Source: CAYYTU01 sp964474655 (GTDB lineage Bacteria > Chloroflexota > Anaerolineae > B4-G1). Taken from it: a DNA stretch of 22,993 nucleotides. The position numbers were made by a program, and so were the translations under genes. Shown one piece after another: positions 7,949 through 15,308 of this stretch (its first letter is position 1; each line of letters begins with the position of its first letter). The notes below the pieces were generated by a model that was not told where the DNA came from, made no database searches, and was given only the letters and a program-made list of their open reading frames with translations. The stretch lies in NCBI GenBank assembly GCA_964474655.1, contig CAYYTU010000047.1:1-22993 (forward strand). Direction: 5' to 3'.

Positions 7949-10509
7949 GGGTTCGGTGCCTCTATGATGACTTCCTCCCCGGCTAGCACCAGACGACCAT
8001 CGGCATGGTGTTGACCACTCGCATCCATCACCGTAAGGCGTTTCATCGTCTCCGGATCGTAAGCCCCTACAGCTATCTCGTAACTCCCTTCCGGCACACC
8101 TTCCAGCGAGACGGACATTGTGTCCTTTACTGTTTCACCTGGACCCCAGAAAGATGTCGGATAATCCCATTGATGAGGCATCGCGTCGACTTGGGCAACT
8201 GGTGCCCCGGTCGCAGGGTCGAAGATGTGTACGAAGATTTTGTAGTCGGTTGCCATCCGCCGCTCCGAACGCCAGTATAAGGTGGCAGCCAGCCGACTCC
8301 CTGTGCGTTGGAAGTCATATCCTACTAATCGCAACGCATCTCCGAAAAGCGCGTTTATGTCGGCGGCTTCGGCCGGGGGGGCAAAGTCACACGTCTCGTG
8401 TTTTACCTCTACCTGTCCCGCCGATACGGAATGTCCCTGGACTTTTCCTGTCGTCGGATCTATCAGGGCCAGTTCAATCGTATACGTGCCGGGGGCAAGC
8501 TCGGGGTCCGTGTGCAGGATATAGTAGCCCCAGGCGACGCTGTTAGCGGGCCATTGGTGTGTGAGCCAATCAGATGAGACCGGGAATGTCTTCTCCTCGG
8601 CTGTTGCTCCATCGGATACCAGCATTAATTGGGCCCGAAAGTCGCGTCGGATGGTTTTCGACGTTCCCCATGCTACATCTATCTCTAGCACACCGCCGGG
8701 ATTTAAGCAGTCGGTTGAAGTGATGATACTGATGGGACCAATGCTTGGTGCGATCTCATCTAGAAGGTTGAAATCGTGTCCTGCCGAAGGACTCGTTGTA
8801 TAGACGACGATATATTCGTCCTCAAAGTGAGGCTCGAAGGCCAAATAGCGCTGCCAGCGGTCTAGCCGCTTAGCGCTGGCCTCGTCTTTGTGGAGGATCA
8901 TATAGCGCACATCGTCCTTCGCCAAGTGGCGCAGTTGGCGGCTAACATCGGTCAGATCAGGGTCCATCTCGTTGGCGCGTCGCAACGTCCGTAGTAAGGG
9001 GTGACCGTCCAGGTAAGCGTATGTGTCTTCTGGGAAGCGGGCCGTCTTGCCTTGTAGAATTGGATGTTGGTGAAAGACCTGATTAAACATATAGAGCTTG
9101 GATCTTTGGGGGCCTATCGGCAGATTTAGTACGGCGAAGGTGTTGGCTTTTTGGCTTAGTTCTACATAAAATGAAGATCTTGACAGTAGTTGGGTTGGAG
9201 CAGGTATTATCAGGTATTCAAATAAAATGGCTCCTCCTAGAAGCCCGTGCGCGGCAAAAGCCAGCCATCTTTTTGGTTGGATTGTCTCGAGTGGTATCTC
9301 TGTAAGGCCGTAGCCAGCGAGTACAGCCATCGGCAAGGCCAGAAATAGGCTGAAGCGATCTGGCGTGCGAAGCAAGCGTATCACGAACGTCTTTTGGGCC
9401 ACCCGGTAGGGCATTGGGATATGGGGATAGAGTGTTCCGCCTACACGCAGAACTGGCCCCAGCGCCAGCAGGATCAACCCCAGTGCCATCACAGCCCACG
9501 GCAGTGCGAGATCACGCGTCCTCCAAACGCCCCATAATGTCAATGCAAAAGTTATGATGCCGATATAAGCAGGGAAACGACGTCCTTCACTGCGGTCGGT
9601 GTAGTAGCGATTGTAAGCTGGTTGGGTAATTGTGCCAGCTAGCGGGTGAGAGTTACTTGGGGTTATGTAAGCGAGTAGGTCAGTCTGCATCGTAGATTCT
9701 TCACTCTCCATCAAGAGAGCAGCTGGGTTATTGAGTTGCTGATTCAACAGAAACAGGGCAGGCGGTGCCAGGGTGAGACACGCTATTCCCGCGGCAAGCA
9801 CTACGGGACGAGCCCAATGAGGGAGCTTAAAGTCCCTTGGAGGGGAAAACTGGCTGTTCACAGCTAGGGTGGTGACGAAGTAAAGCCCTCCCATAACGGT
9901 GGTTGGAATAAGCAATTGCCAGCGTGTATAGCCGATCAGAGCAAAGAGGAGGCCTGTCAGCAGACCATCTTGCCAGCGCTTGTGGTGTATTGCACGAATC
10001 AAAAACAGGAAGAATAGCGGTATCCACTGGGTGCTGATCAGGTTGGGATGATCCAGTTGCGATAAGCGGTAGGGCCAATTTTGATAGATCAAGCCAGCGA
10101 GGAAAGCAGCGCGCTTATCGCCGGTAAGATCAGAAACAAGCAAGAAAGCAGTCAGACCGCACAGTGCTAAGTTTAGTAATAGGACGATGTTGTAGGCGGC
10201 GAACCCTCCAATTAGCAATTCTAACAGTGTCCAACCGAGGATGTTCAGCCAGGCGAAATTGTGGTAGACCAGACTCAACCCTTGAGGGTGGAAGAGAGAT
10301 GCTGTATGAAATGGTGATTGACCGTGCGATAGCGCTTGCTGTGCCCACCAACCGTTCCAGTAGTGGACGAGCGTGTCCGTCGTGTGTCCGGGTAAGTGTG
10401 TGGAGAGCCGACCAGTGATAGGCCACGTCATTCCCACTGCCACGCCAGCGTATGCCAGCAAGACGATTAAGTTAAGGAAGGCTTTACGCTGTGCCGTGCT
10501 TTGGTTCAT
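7945..10509 (-). CDS. YfhO-like GT-C membrane protein with two C-terminal beta-sandwich modules
   Basis: At 854 residues this is the longest gene of the cluster. It is a clear paralogue of 1597-3840: TTDTLVHYWNGWW (D45), SPFHTASLFHPQGLSL, STQWIPLFFLFLIRA, LLRTPDRFSLFLALPMAVLAGYG and LNLPIGPQRSKLYMF all have counterparts there. After the membrane part come two modules. A divergent one (about 595-712) keeps LAPGTYTIELALIDPTTG but lacks the D-Y-x-x-F-x-H core. A canonical one (716-854) has DYKIFVHIFDPATG, VPEGSYEIAVGAYDPETMKRL. The ATG overlaps the upstream stop by 4 bp (ATGA, 10506-10509) and no ribosome site is visible, so coupling is likely. Several segments are strikingly AT-rich (23/60 GC at 9121-9180). 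Likely an outer-face glycosyl transferase or related enzyme; no substrate can be assigned. Confidence 0.85.
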   Translation of the reverse strand: MNQSTAQRKAFLNLIVLLAYAGVAVGMTWPITGRLSTHLPGHTTDTLVHYWNGWWAQQALSHGQSPFHTASLFHPQGLSLVYHNFAWLNILGWTLLELLIGGFAAYNIVLLLNLALCGLTAFLLVSDLTGDKRAAFLAGLIYQNWPYRLSQLDHPNLISTQWIPLFFLFLIRAIHHKRWQDGLLTGLLFALIGYTRWQLLIPTTVMGGLYFVTTLAVNSQFSPPRDFKLPHWARPVVLAAGIACLTLAPPALFLLNQQLNNPAALLMESEESTMQTDLLAYITPSNSHPLAGTITQPAYNRYYTDRSEGRRFPAYIGIITFALTLWGVWRTRDLALPWAVMALGLILLALGPVLRVGGTLYPHIPMPYRVAQKTFVIRLLRTPDRFSLFLALPMAVLAGYGLTEIPLETIQPKRWLAFAAHGLLGGAILFEYLIIPAPTQLLSRSSFYVELSQKANTFAVLNLPIGPQRSKLYMFNQVFHQHPILQGKTARFPEDTYAYLDGHPLLRTLRRANEMDPDLTDVSRQLRHLAKDDVRYMILHKDEASAKRLDRWQRYLAFEPHFEDEYIVVYTTSPSAGHDFNLLDEIAPSIGPISIITSTDCLNPGGVLEIDVAWGTSKTIRRDFRAQLMLVSDGATAEEKTFPVSSDWLTHQWPANSVAWGYYILHTDPELAPGTYTIELALIDPTTGKVQGHSVSAGQVEVKHETCDFAPPAEAADINALFGDALRLVGYDFQRTGSRLAATLYWRSERRMATDYKIFVHIFDPATGAPVAQVDAMPHQWDYPTSFWGPGETVKDTMSVSLEGVPEGSYEIAVGAYDPETMKRLTVMDASGQHHADGRLVLAGEEVIIEAPNP

Positions 10510-12794
10510 CGCTCGACTTGTAACTTGACCAGCAGTAACCGGTTGCCCTTTTTATGCCCGTTTTCCCCCAACACTTTCAGGCGATCTCCTGGTTTATACA
10601 GGCCGATTTCAATGTCGTAGAAATCCGCTGGCGTGGTCAGCCCCACCTCCAGCTCGCGGGTCTCTTTGACCACGTGGCCCGGTTCCCACGCGCTCGTACG
10701 CTCGCCATCGTCGATCAGCAAGCTGTCGCTGCCTCCCCAGATCTGATTGTCGACCCCCAAAATATGCGCGAACACCTTATAATCGTTCTCCATCGGGGCC
10801 AGCGCGCGCCAGTAGAGCGTCAGGTGAATTGTGTCGCCGGGCTGTGCCGCCCGCGGTTCGAGCGTGTAGCCGATCAGCTCGATCTTGTTGCTGAAATTGA
10901 CGCTCACCGGGTTGGGATACTGATCGGCGTTGGAACGAATTTTCACCCTCGCCAGACGCACGGCGTCTCGTCCATCGCTGGTGGTCAGACGCGGGCCGTT
11001 GGGCTGATAGAGCCCCACCTGGACGTGACCCGTATCCGGGGCGTAGGCCGTCTCCGGGATGTGGACGCGATAGGTGTCGGCGAAGGCGACGCCTGGCGTC
11101 CAGGCGGTGGTCGGGTAGCGCCCCAGGCCAGGGTGCGTGTCGCGCTGCGCCACCATCGTGCCGACCTCGCTCAGCAGATGCACGAAGACGGCGTAGTCCC
11201 GCTCGGCGCGGGCCATCGCCTGCCAGTAGAGCGTGACCTCGACGGTGTCGCCGGGTTGGGCCGTCTTTGGCGTGACCTCGTAGCCCAGCAGGCGAGCTGT
11301 ATCCCCAAATGTGATCTCGGTCTGGTTCGGGATCGCCTGGAGCTGAACATCGCTCAGGGGGCGCGGCGGCGCGAAGGCGGGAATCAGGACGCCGATCAGG
11401 GCATACATCGCCAGCGCCGCCATACCTACTGCGACGGTCGAGCTCACGGTCCAGTGCAGGCGCGAGGGCACGAAGCGGCTCAAGCCGGTGATGAGCAGCA
11501 GGGCCAGCGCCGAGAGCCCGGGGAACAAAAAGCGCCCCATCGCGCCGGCCGGCTGGATCAGGATGTAATAGACCACGACCGCAGCGGTGGTCAGCAGAGC
11601 GCCGACCGCCGGAAGCAGTTCCAGCCGTAGCGGCGTATCACGCCGCGGGACGAGGTAGCCCCCCAGCGCCAGCAGGCAAAACCCCAGTATCCCCTGGTAG
11701 ATTGGCCTGGGCATCGGGACTTGCCCGTAGCCAAAGCGGCCCCAAAGGCTGCTCCACAGGTGTGTCCATCCCTGGCGCACGGCCCACCAGCTCTCATCGG
11801 GGGAGCGCCCGGCCCATAGCTCGTTGACGGCTCGCATACCAGTGGGGTCGTCGTAGAGGATCTGGTTACGCGCGAACCACCACCCGGCAATCAGCGCAGC
11901 CACGCCCAGCACGATCAGCCCACCGCGCAACATCGCGTGCCATTCGCGCGTCCGCCACGTGGCTAACGCATAGGCCAACCCGATCGGCGCTGCCAGGACC
12001 GCCAGGTTGAGCTTGCTCAGCAGCGCCAGGCCGAACAAGACGCCCAACGTGACGTCGGTTCGCACGCTCGGGCCGCATCGCACGAGCCGGATGCATATCA
12101 ACAGGATCGCGGTCCCCCACAGCGCGGCCAGGATGTCGTTATTGACGGCGCTGCTCAAGTGGAGGAATTGGGGATTGAACGCCACTATAGCCGCTCCTCC
12201 AAGCGCCAGCGCGGGCTCATCAGGGAAGAGCTCCCGACCGACCCGATAGGTGAGCCAGACCGTCCCTGCGCCGATCAACACCGTCATCCAGCGCACCAGA
12301 TAGACCCCCAGCGTCATGCCTTGGAACGGAAACGCTTCCGCTGGGCCGTGAAGGTATTGGTTCTTGTTATCGACGCCCACCTCCCATTCGCGATAAGCCC
12401 AGAACGGATTTGTGGCTGGCTTATAATAGACGTCTCGCTCAATTGGAACCCAGCTGCTGACCAGTGCTCCCAGCGCGTAGTAGAGCGGCGGATGATGGCT
12501 TTGGGCGCGAGGCGTTCCCTGGCGCATCACGGGCAGATGGCGGTGGACGGCGATGTGGCGCACGTAGCGGAAGTGGCGCAGCTCGTCGGTCGGCTCGTAG
12601 ATCGGTGAGGCCAGGCTGTAGGCGACGGCCAGCGCTATGTAGATGAGTAGCAAGGCGGTCAGAGCCAGATGGGCGGGGTTCGATGTAATCGATTCGACGA
12701 TGGAATAAAGCTGACTGGAGCGTTGGACTGGATGTTGCATCGCTTTCGTTGATCGGTCAGCTGAGGACGTGATTGCAATGGTCGTTGCCTTCAC
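10506..12794 (-). CDS. ArnT/GT39-like membrane glycosyltransferase with two C-terminal modules
   Basis: This is the first gene of the minus-strand cluster, 762 residues from GTG 12794. An ATG at 12740 (18 codons later) is an equally plausible start, as neither has a strong ribosome site. After helix 1 (about 42-62) comes SPIYEPTDELRHFRYV with the acidic pair D70-E71, then QSHHPPLYYALGAL and AFNPQFLHLSSAVNND, all typical of GT39-like proteins. Two tandem modules end the protein: 496-625 (DYAVFVHLLSEVG, GHVQVGLYQPNGPRL) and 634-762 (DYKVFAHILG, YDIEIGLYKPGDRL), each opening with a LLGY/LIGY and QPGDT pattern. The gene is GC-rich (45/60 at 11101-11160). A promoter lies about 60 bp upstream. It probably transfers a polyprenyl-linked sugar outside the membrane; substrate unknown. 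Confidence 0.88.
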   Translation of the reverse strand: MKATTIAITSSADRSTKAMQHPVQRSSQLYSIVESITSNPAHLALTALLLIYIALAVAYSLASPIYEPTDELRHFRYVRHIAVHRHLPVMRQGTPRAQSHHPPLYYALGALVSSWVPIERDVYYKPATNPFWAYREWEVGVDNKNQYLHGPAEAFPFQGMTLGVYLVRWMTVLIGAGTVWLTYRVGRELFPDEPALALGGAAIVAFNPQFLHLSSAVNNDILAALWGTAILLICIRLVRCGPSVRTDVTLGVLFGLALLSKLNLAVLAAPIGLAYALATWRTREWHAMLRGGLIVLGVAALIAGWWFARNQILYDDPTGMRAVNELWAGRSPDESWWAVRQGWTHLWSSLWGRFGYGQVPMPRPIYQGILGFCLLALGGYLVPRRDTPLRLELLPAVGALLTTAAVVVYYILIQPAGAMGRFLFPGLSALALLLITGLSRFVPSRLHWTVSSTVAVGMAALAMYALIGVLIPAFAPPRPLSDVQLQAIPNQTEITFGDTARLLGYEVTPKTAQPGDTVEVTLYWQAMARAERDYAVFVHLLSEVGTMVAQRDTHPGLGRYPTTAWTPGVAFADTYRVHIPETAYAPDTGHVQVGLYQPNGPRLTTSDGRDAVRLARVKIRSNADQYPNPVSVNFSNKIELIGYTLEPRAAQPGDTIHLTLYWRALAPMENDYKVFAHILGVDNQIWGGSDSLLIDDGERTSAWEPGHVVKETRELEVGLTTPADFYDIEIGLYKPGDRLKVLGENGHKKGNRLLLVKLQVER

Positions 12795-12854
12795 GGCCCG
12801 AAACCATATTCTTTGTTTGCTGTCCGACCTTGAGCAGTTTCCGCATAGGGCGGT

Positions 12855-12882
12855 AGTATAGCACGATCGACGGCTCCTGCAA
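12855..12882 (-). promoter_or_regulatory. Sigma70-type promoter for the glycosyltransferase cluster
   Basis: On the minus strand TTGCAG (12882-12877) is followed after exactly 16 bases by TATACT (12860-12855). Transcription would start near 12848, giving a leader of about 54 bases to the GTG at 12794. It is the only good minus-strand promoter found for the cluster. Confidence 0.65.
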
Positions 12883-12902
12883 CCGGCAATTGAACTGGGA
12901 TG

Positions 12903-12930
12903 TTGACACCCTCATTCTCCCCCGTATAAT
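12903..12930 (+). promoter_or_regulatory. Consensus sigma70-type promoter for the SbcD-like gene
   Basis: TTGACA (12903-12908) and TATAAT (12925-12930) both match the bacterial consensus exactly, with a 16-bp spacer. The expected start near 12937 leaves a leader of about 44 bases before the ATG at 12981. It is arranged back to back with the minus-strand promoter, with about 20 bp between the two -35 boxes. Confidence 0.85.
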
Positions 12931-12980
12931 AGCCACGCGCTCGTCTGATCAGGTCTATCGGCATCAAATGAAAGGGTGGT

Positions 12981-14210
12981 ATGGAGAACAAGATTCGCTT
13001 GTTGCACTTCGCCGACATTCACGTTGGGATGGAGAATTACGGACGACTCGATTCGTCGAGTGGTCTCAACAGCCGGGTAGGCGATTTTCTGGGTCGCTTC
13101 GATGAGCTGATCGACTACGGTCTGGCGCACGGGGTTGATCTGGTGATCTTCGCTGGCGACGCTTACAAGCGCCGTAGCCCTAACCCGACCTACCAGCGGG
13201 CCTTTGCCAGGCGCGTCAAGCGGCTGATCGATGCCGACGTTCCCGTTGTGCTGCTGGTCGGCAACCACGACCTGCCGACGATGGTGCAGAAGGCCTCTAC
13301 CGTCGATATCTTCAGCACGCTCGACGTGCCCAACGTGATCGTCGGGCGCGATGAGCGAGTGCATCGAATTGAGACGCAGCACGGCCCGGTCCAGGTCGCC
13401 ACGGTGCCCTACCCCGTCCGCCAACGCTTGCTGGCCCACGATCAGTTTCGCGGGCTTTCCATTGAGGCGCTGGACGAGGCGTTGCAGGAAATTGTGACCG
13501 CCAATATCGAGGCGCTGAAGGAGCAGCTGGACCCTGACCTTCCGGCGGTTTTGACAGCGCACCTGAGCGTCTCCGAGGCCACCTATGGCTCCGAGCGCAG
13601 CGTGATGATCGGACGGGACGTGGTGGTGTTCAAGTCGGTGCTGGACGACCCGGCCTGGGATTACGTAGCGCTGGGTCACGTCCACAAGCACCAGAGCCTC
13701 AATGAGCAGAATCAGCCCCCCATCGTCTACGCCGGCAGCCTGGAGCGGGTCGACTTTGGCGAGGAGGGGGACCCCAAGGGGTTCTGCTGGGTGGAGTTAG
13801 AACGGGGCCAGGCCACCTGGGAGTTCGTCGAGGTGGATGCCCGCCGGCTCGTGACGATCCGCGCCGATGTGCGGGGTTCGGACGAGCCGCTGGAGGCGCT
13901 TCGCGAGCGGGTAGCCGGGCACGACCTGCGGAAAGCCATCGTACGCCTGATCGTACAGATGCACGCTGAGCAGGAATCCTTGCTGCGCGATTATGACGTG
14001 CGGGCCTTGCTGGATGATGCTTACTACGTCGCCGGGATCAACCGCGAGGTCGAGCGGAGAGCGCGAGTGCGGCTGGGGGAGCAGGCGCCCGAGGAGATGA
14101 GCGATCGCGATCTGCTGGCGGCCTACCTGGAGACCAGGGAGGTGACGTCGGAGCGCGTCGAGACGCTGTTGGAGCACGCCGAGGCGATCTTCCAGCCGGA
14201 AGAGGCCTGA
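12981..14210 (+). CDS. sbcD: SbcD/Mre11-type DNA repair exonuclease (metallophosphoesterase)
   Basis: The protein has 409 residues and the full set of calcineurin-like metal ligands in order: FADIHVG (D12, H14), FAGDAYKR (D60), GNHD (N95-H96-D97), TAHLS (H194) and GHVHKHQ (H233, H235). The length and the C-terminal ~150 residues, rich in Leu/Glu/Arg, fit SbcD, the nuclease subunit of the SbcCD complex that opens hairpins and blocked DNA ends with Mn2+. The start is ATG 12981 behind AAAGGGTGG; an ATG at 12968 is out of frame. The gene has its own consensus promoter. Its expected partner, the SMC-like ATPase SbcC, is not next to it: the downstream neighbour is the convergent thiamine transporter ATPase, 28 bp away. 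Confidence in the nuclease fold is very high; the exact in vivo role depends on finding a partner. Confidence 0.93.
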   Translation: MENKIRLLHFADIHVGMENYGRLDSSSGLNSRVGDFLGRFDELIDYGLAHGVDLVIFAGDAYKRRSPNPTYQRAFARRVKRLIDADVPVVLLVGNHDLPTMVQKASTVDIFSTLDVPNVIVGRDERVHRIETQHGPVQVATVPYPVRQRLLAHDQFRGLSIEALDEALQEIVTANIEALKEQLDPDLPAVLTAHLSVSEATYGSERSVMIGRDVVVFKSVLDDPAWDYVALGHVHKHQSLNEQNQPPIVYAGSLERVDFGEEGDPKGFCWVELERGQATWEFVEVDARRLVTIRADVRGSDEPLEALRERVAGHDLRKAIVRLIVQMHAEQESLLRDYDVRALLDDAYYVAGINREVERRARVRLGEQAPEEMSDRDLLAAYLETREVTSERVETLLEHAEAIFQPEEA

Positions 14211-14238
14211 TGTTGTAGGCCAGTAGTGAGCGCGGTCG

Positions 14239-15300
14239 CTAGCCGGGCAGCAGCGTCAGCGCCGTCGGATCTAGCGAAAGCGAGAGCGGCTCTCCGATCT
14301 TGGGCAGCGCCGCGCTGACGGGGAAATCGAACGTCAGCTCGACGTTGTTGGCGTGACGCATCGTCACCTGATAGTAGTTCCCGCGGAAGGAGCGTTCCGC
14401 GAGCACGCCCGTCACGTGATTGGGGTCTTGCTCATTCAGTTGCGCCGCCTCCGGCCTGACGAGCAGGGTCGCCTCCGATCCCGCCTCCCACGTTTCAGCG
14501 GCAGCTTCCTCCTCCCCAATCTCAATCCACAGCGTGCCGAGGGCCGTCTCCACCCGTCCCGGCCCGATGACTTTCGCTTCCAGCAGATTGGTCAGGCCCA
14601 GAAAGCGGGCGGCCCAGGCCGAGGCCGGACAGCGGTAGACGTCCAGCGGCGTTCCCTCCTGCACGATCTCGCCGCCGCGCATCAGCACCACGCGATCGGC
14701 CAGGGCGAAGGCTTCCTCCTGATCGTGGGTGACGGTGATGGCGGTCACGCCGGCCCGATGGAGAATCGCCGGCAGCTCGTCCATCAGGCGCTCGCGCAGC
14801 GTCCGATCCAGCGATCCCAGCGGTTCATCAAGCATCAGCAGGCGCGGCTGCGGGGCCAGGCTGCGGGCCAGTGCCACCCGCTGTCGCTCCCCGCCGGAAA
14901 GCTGGCTCACATCGCGGCGTGCGAACCCCTCCAGCCCAACCAGGGCCAGCGCTTCCTTCACCCGGGACGAGATCGTCTCGCGATCCATACCCGCCATCCG
15001 CAGCCCGAAGGCCACGTTGCCGAAGACGTCCTTGTGTGGGAAGAGCGCGTACTCCTGGAACATCAGCCCGAAGCCGCGCCGGTGCGGCGGGGTGTGGGTC
15101 ACGTCCTTGCCATCGACCAGGATCTGCCCCCCGTCGGGCGTCTCCAGCCCGGCGATCAGCCGCAGCAGCGTCGTCTTGCCGCAGCCGGACGGTCCAAGCA
15201 GCCCGCAGATTTCCTGTTCCTCGACTCTGAAGCTGGCGTCGGTCAGCGTCCAGCCGTCGGGATACGCTTTGGAGAGGTTGCGGATCTCAAGTAAGGACAT
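14239..15300 (-). CDS. thiQ: Thiamine ABC transporter ATP-binding protein
   Basis: The protein has 353 residues. The ATPase domain (about 1-235) shows Walker A GPSGCGKT, Q-loop MFQEYALFPH, signature LSGGERQR, Walker B LLMLDEPLGSLD and the switch histidine in VTHDQEEAF. A C-terminal TOBE-like domain (about 270-353) carries LLVRPEAAQL. From sequence alone it could serve any spermidine/iron/thiamine-type importer. The TPP riboswitch, thiamine kinase and ThiB-like binding protein in the same operon make thiamine the likely substrate. It is longer than the enterobacterial ThiQ, which lacks a TOBE domain, and resembles PotA/FbpC in layout. The ATG at 15300 lies 8 bp after the permease stop; the GGGGAG purine run inside the permease end is the only ribosome-site candidate. 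It is the last gene of the operon. Confidence 0.92.
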   Translation of the reverse strand: MSLLEIRNLSKAYPDGWTLTDASFRVEEQEICGLLGPSGCGKTTLLRLIAGLETPDGGQILVDGKDVTHTPPHRRGFGLMFQEYALFPHKDVFGNVAFGLRMAGMDRETISSRVKEALALVGLEGFARRDVSQLSGGERQRVALARSLAPQPRLLMLDEPLGSLDRTLRERLMDELPAILHRAGVTAITVTHDQEEAFALADRVVLMRGGEIVQEGTPLDVYRCPASAWAARFLGLTNLLEAKVIGPGRVETALGTLWIEIGEEEAAAETWEAGSEATLLVRPEAAQLNEQDPNHVTGVLAERSFRGNYYQVTMRHANNVELTFDFPVSAALPKIGEPLSLSLDPTALTLLPG

Positions 15301-15308
15301 AGCTGCTG

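Noticed and set aside
10554..11630. Long plus-strand open frame (358 codons) opposite the first glycosyltransferase gene
   Set aside because: It is antisense to a well-supported gene in GC-rich DNA and is rich in Arg, Gly, Gln and His without any recognisable domain.
14204..14221. Possible shared terminator between the convergent sbcD and thiQ genes
   Set aside because: GGCCT/AGGCC gives only a 5-bp stem with an 8-base loop and no T-run on either strand.
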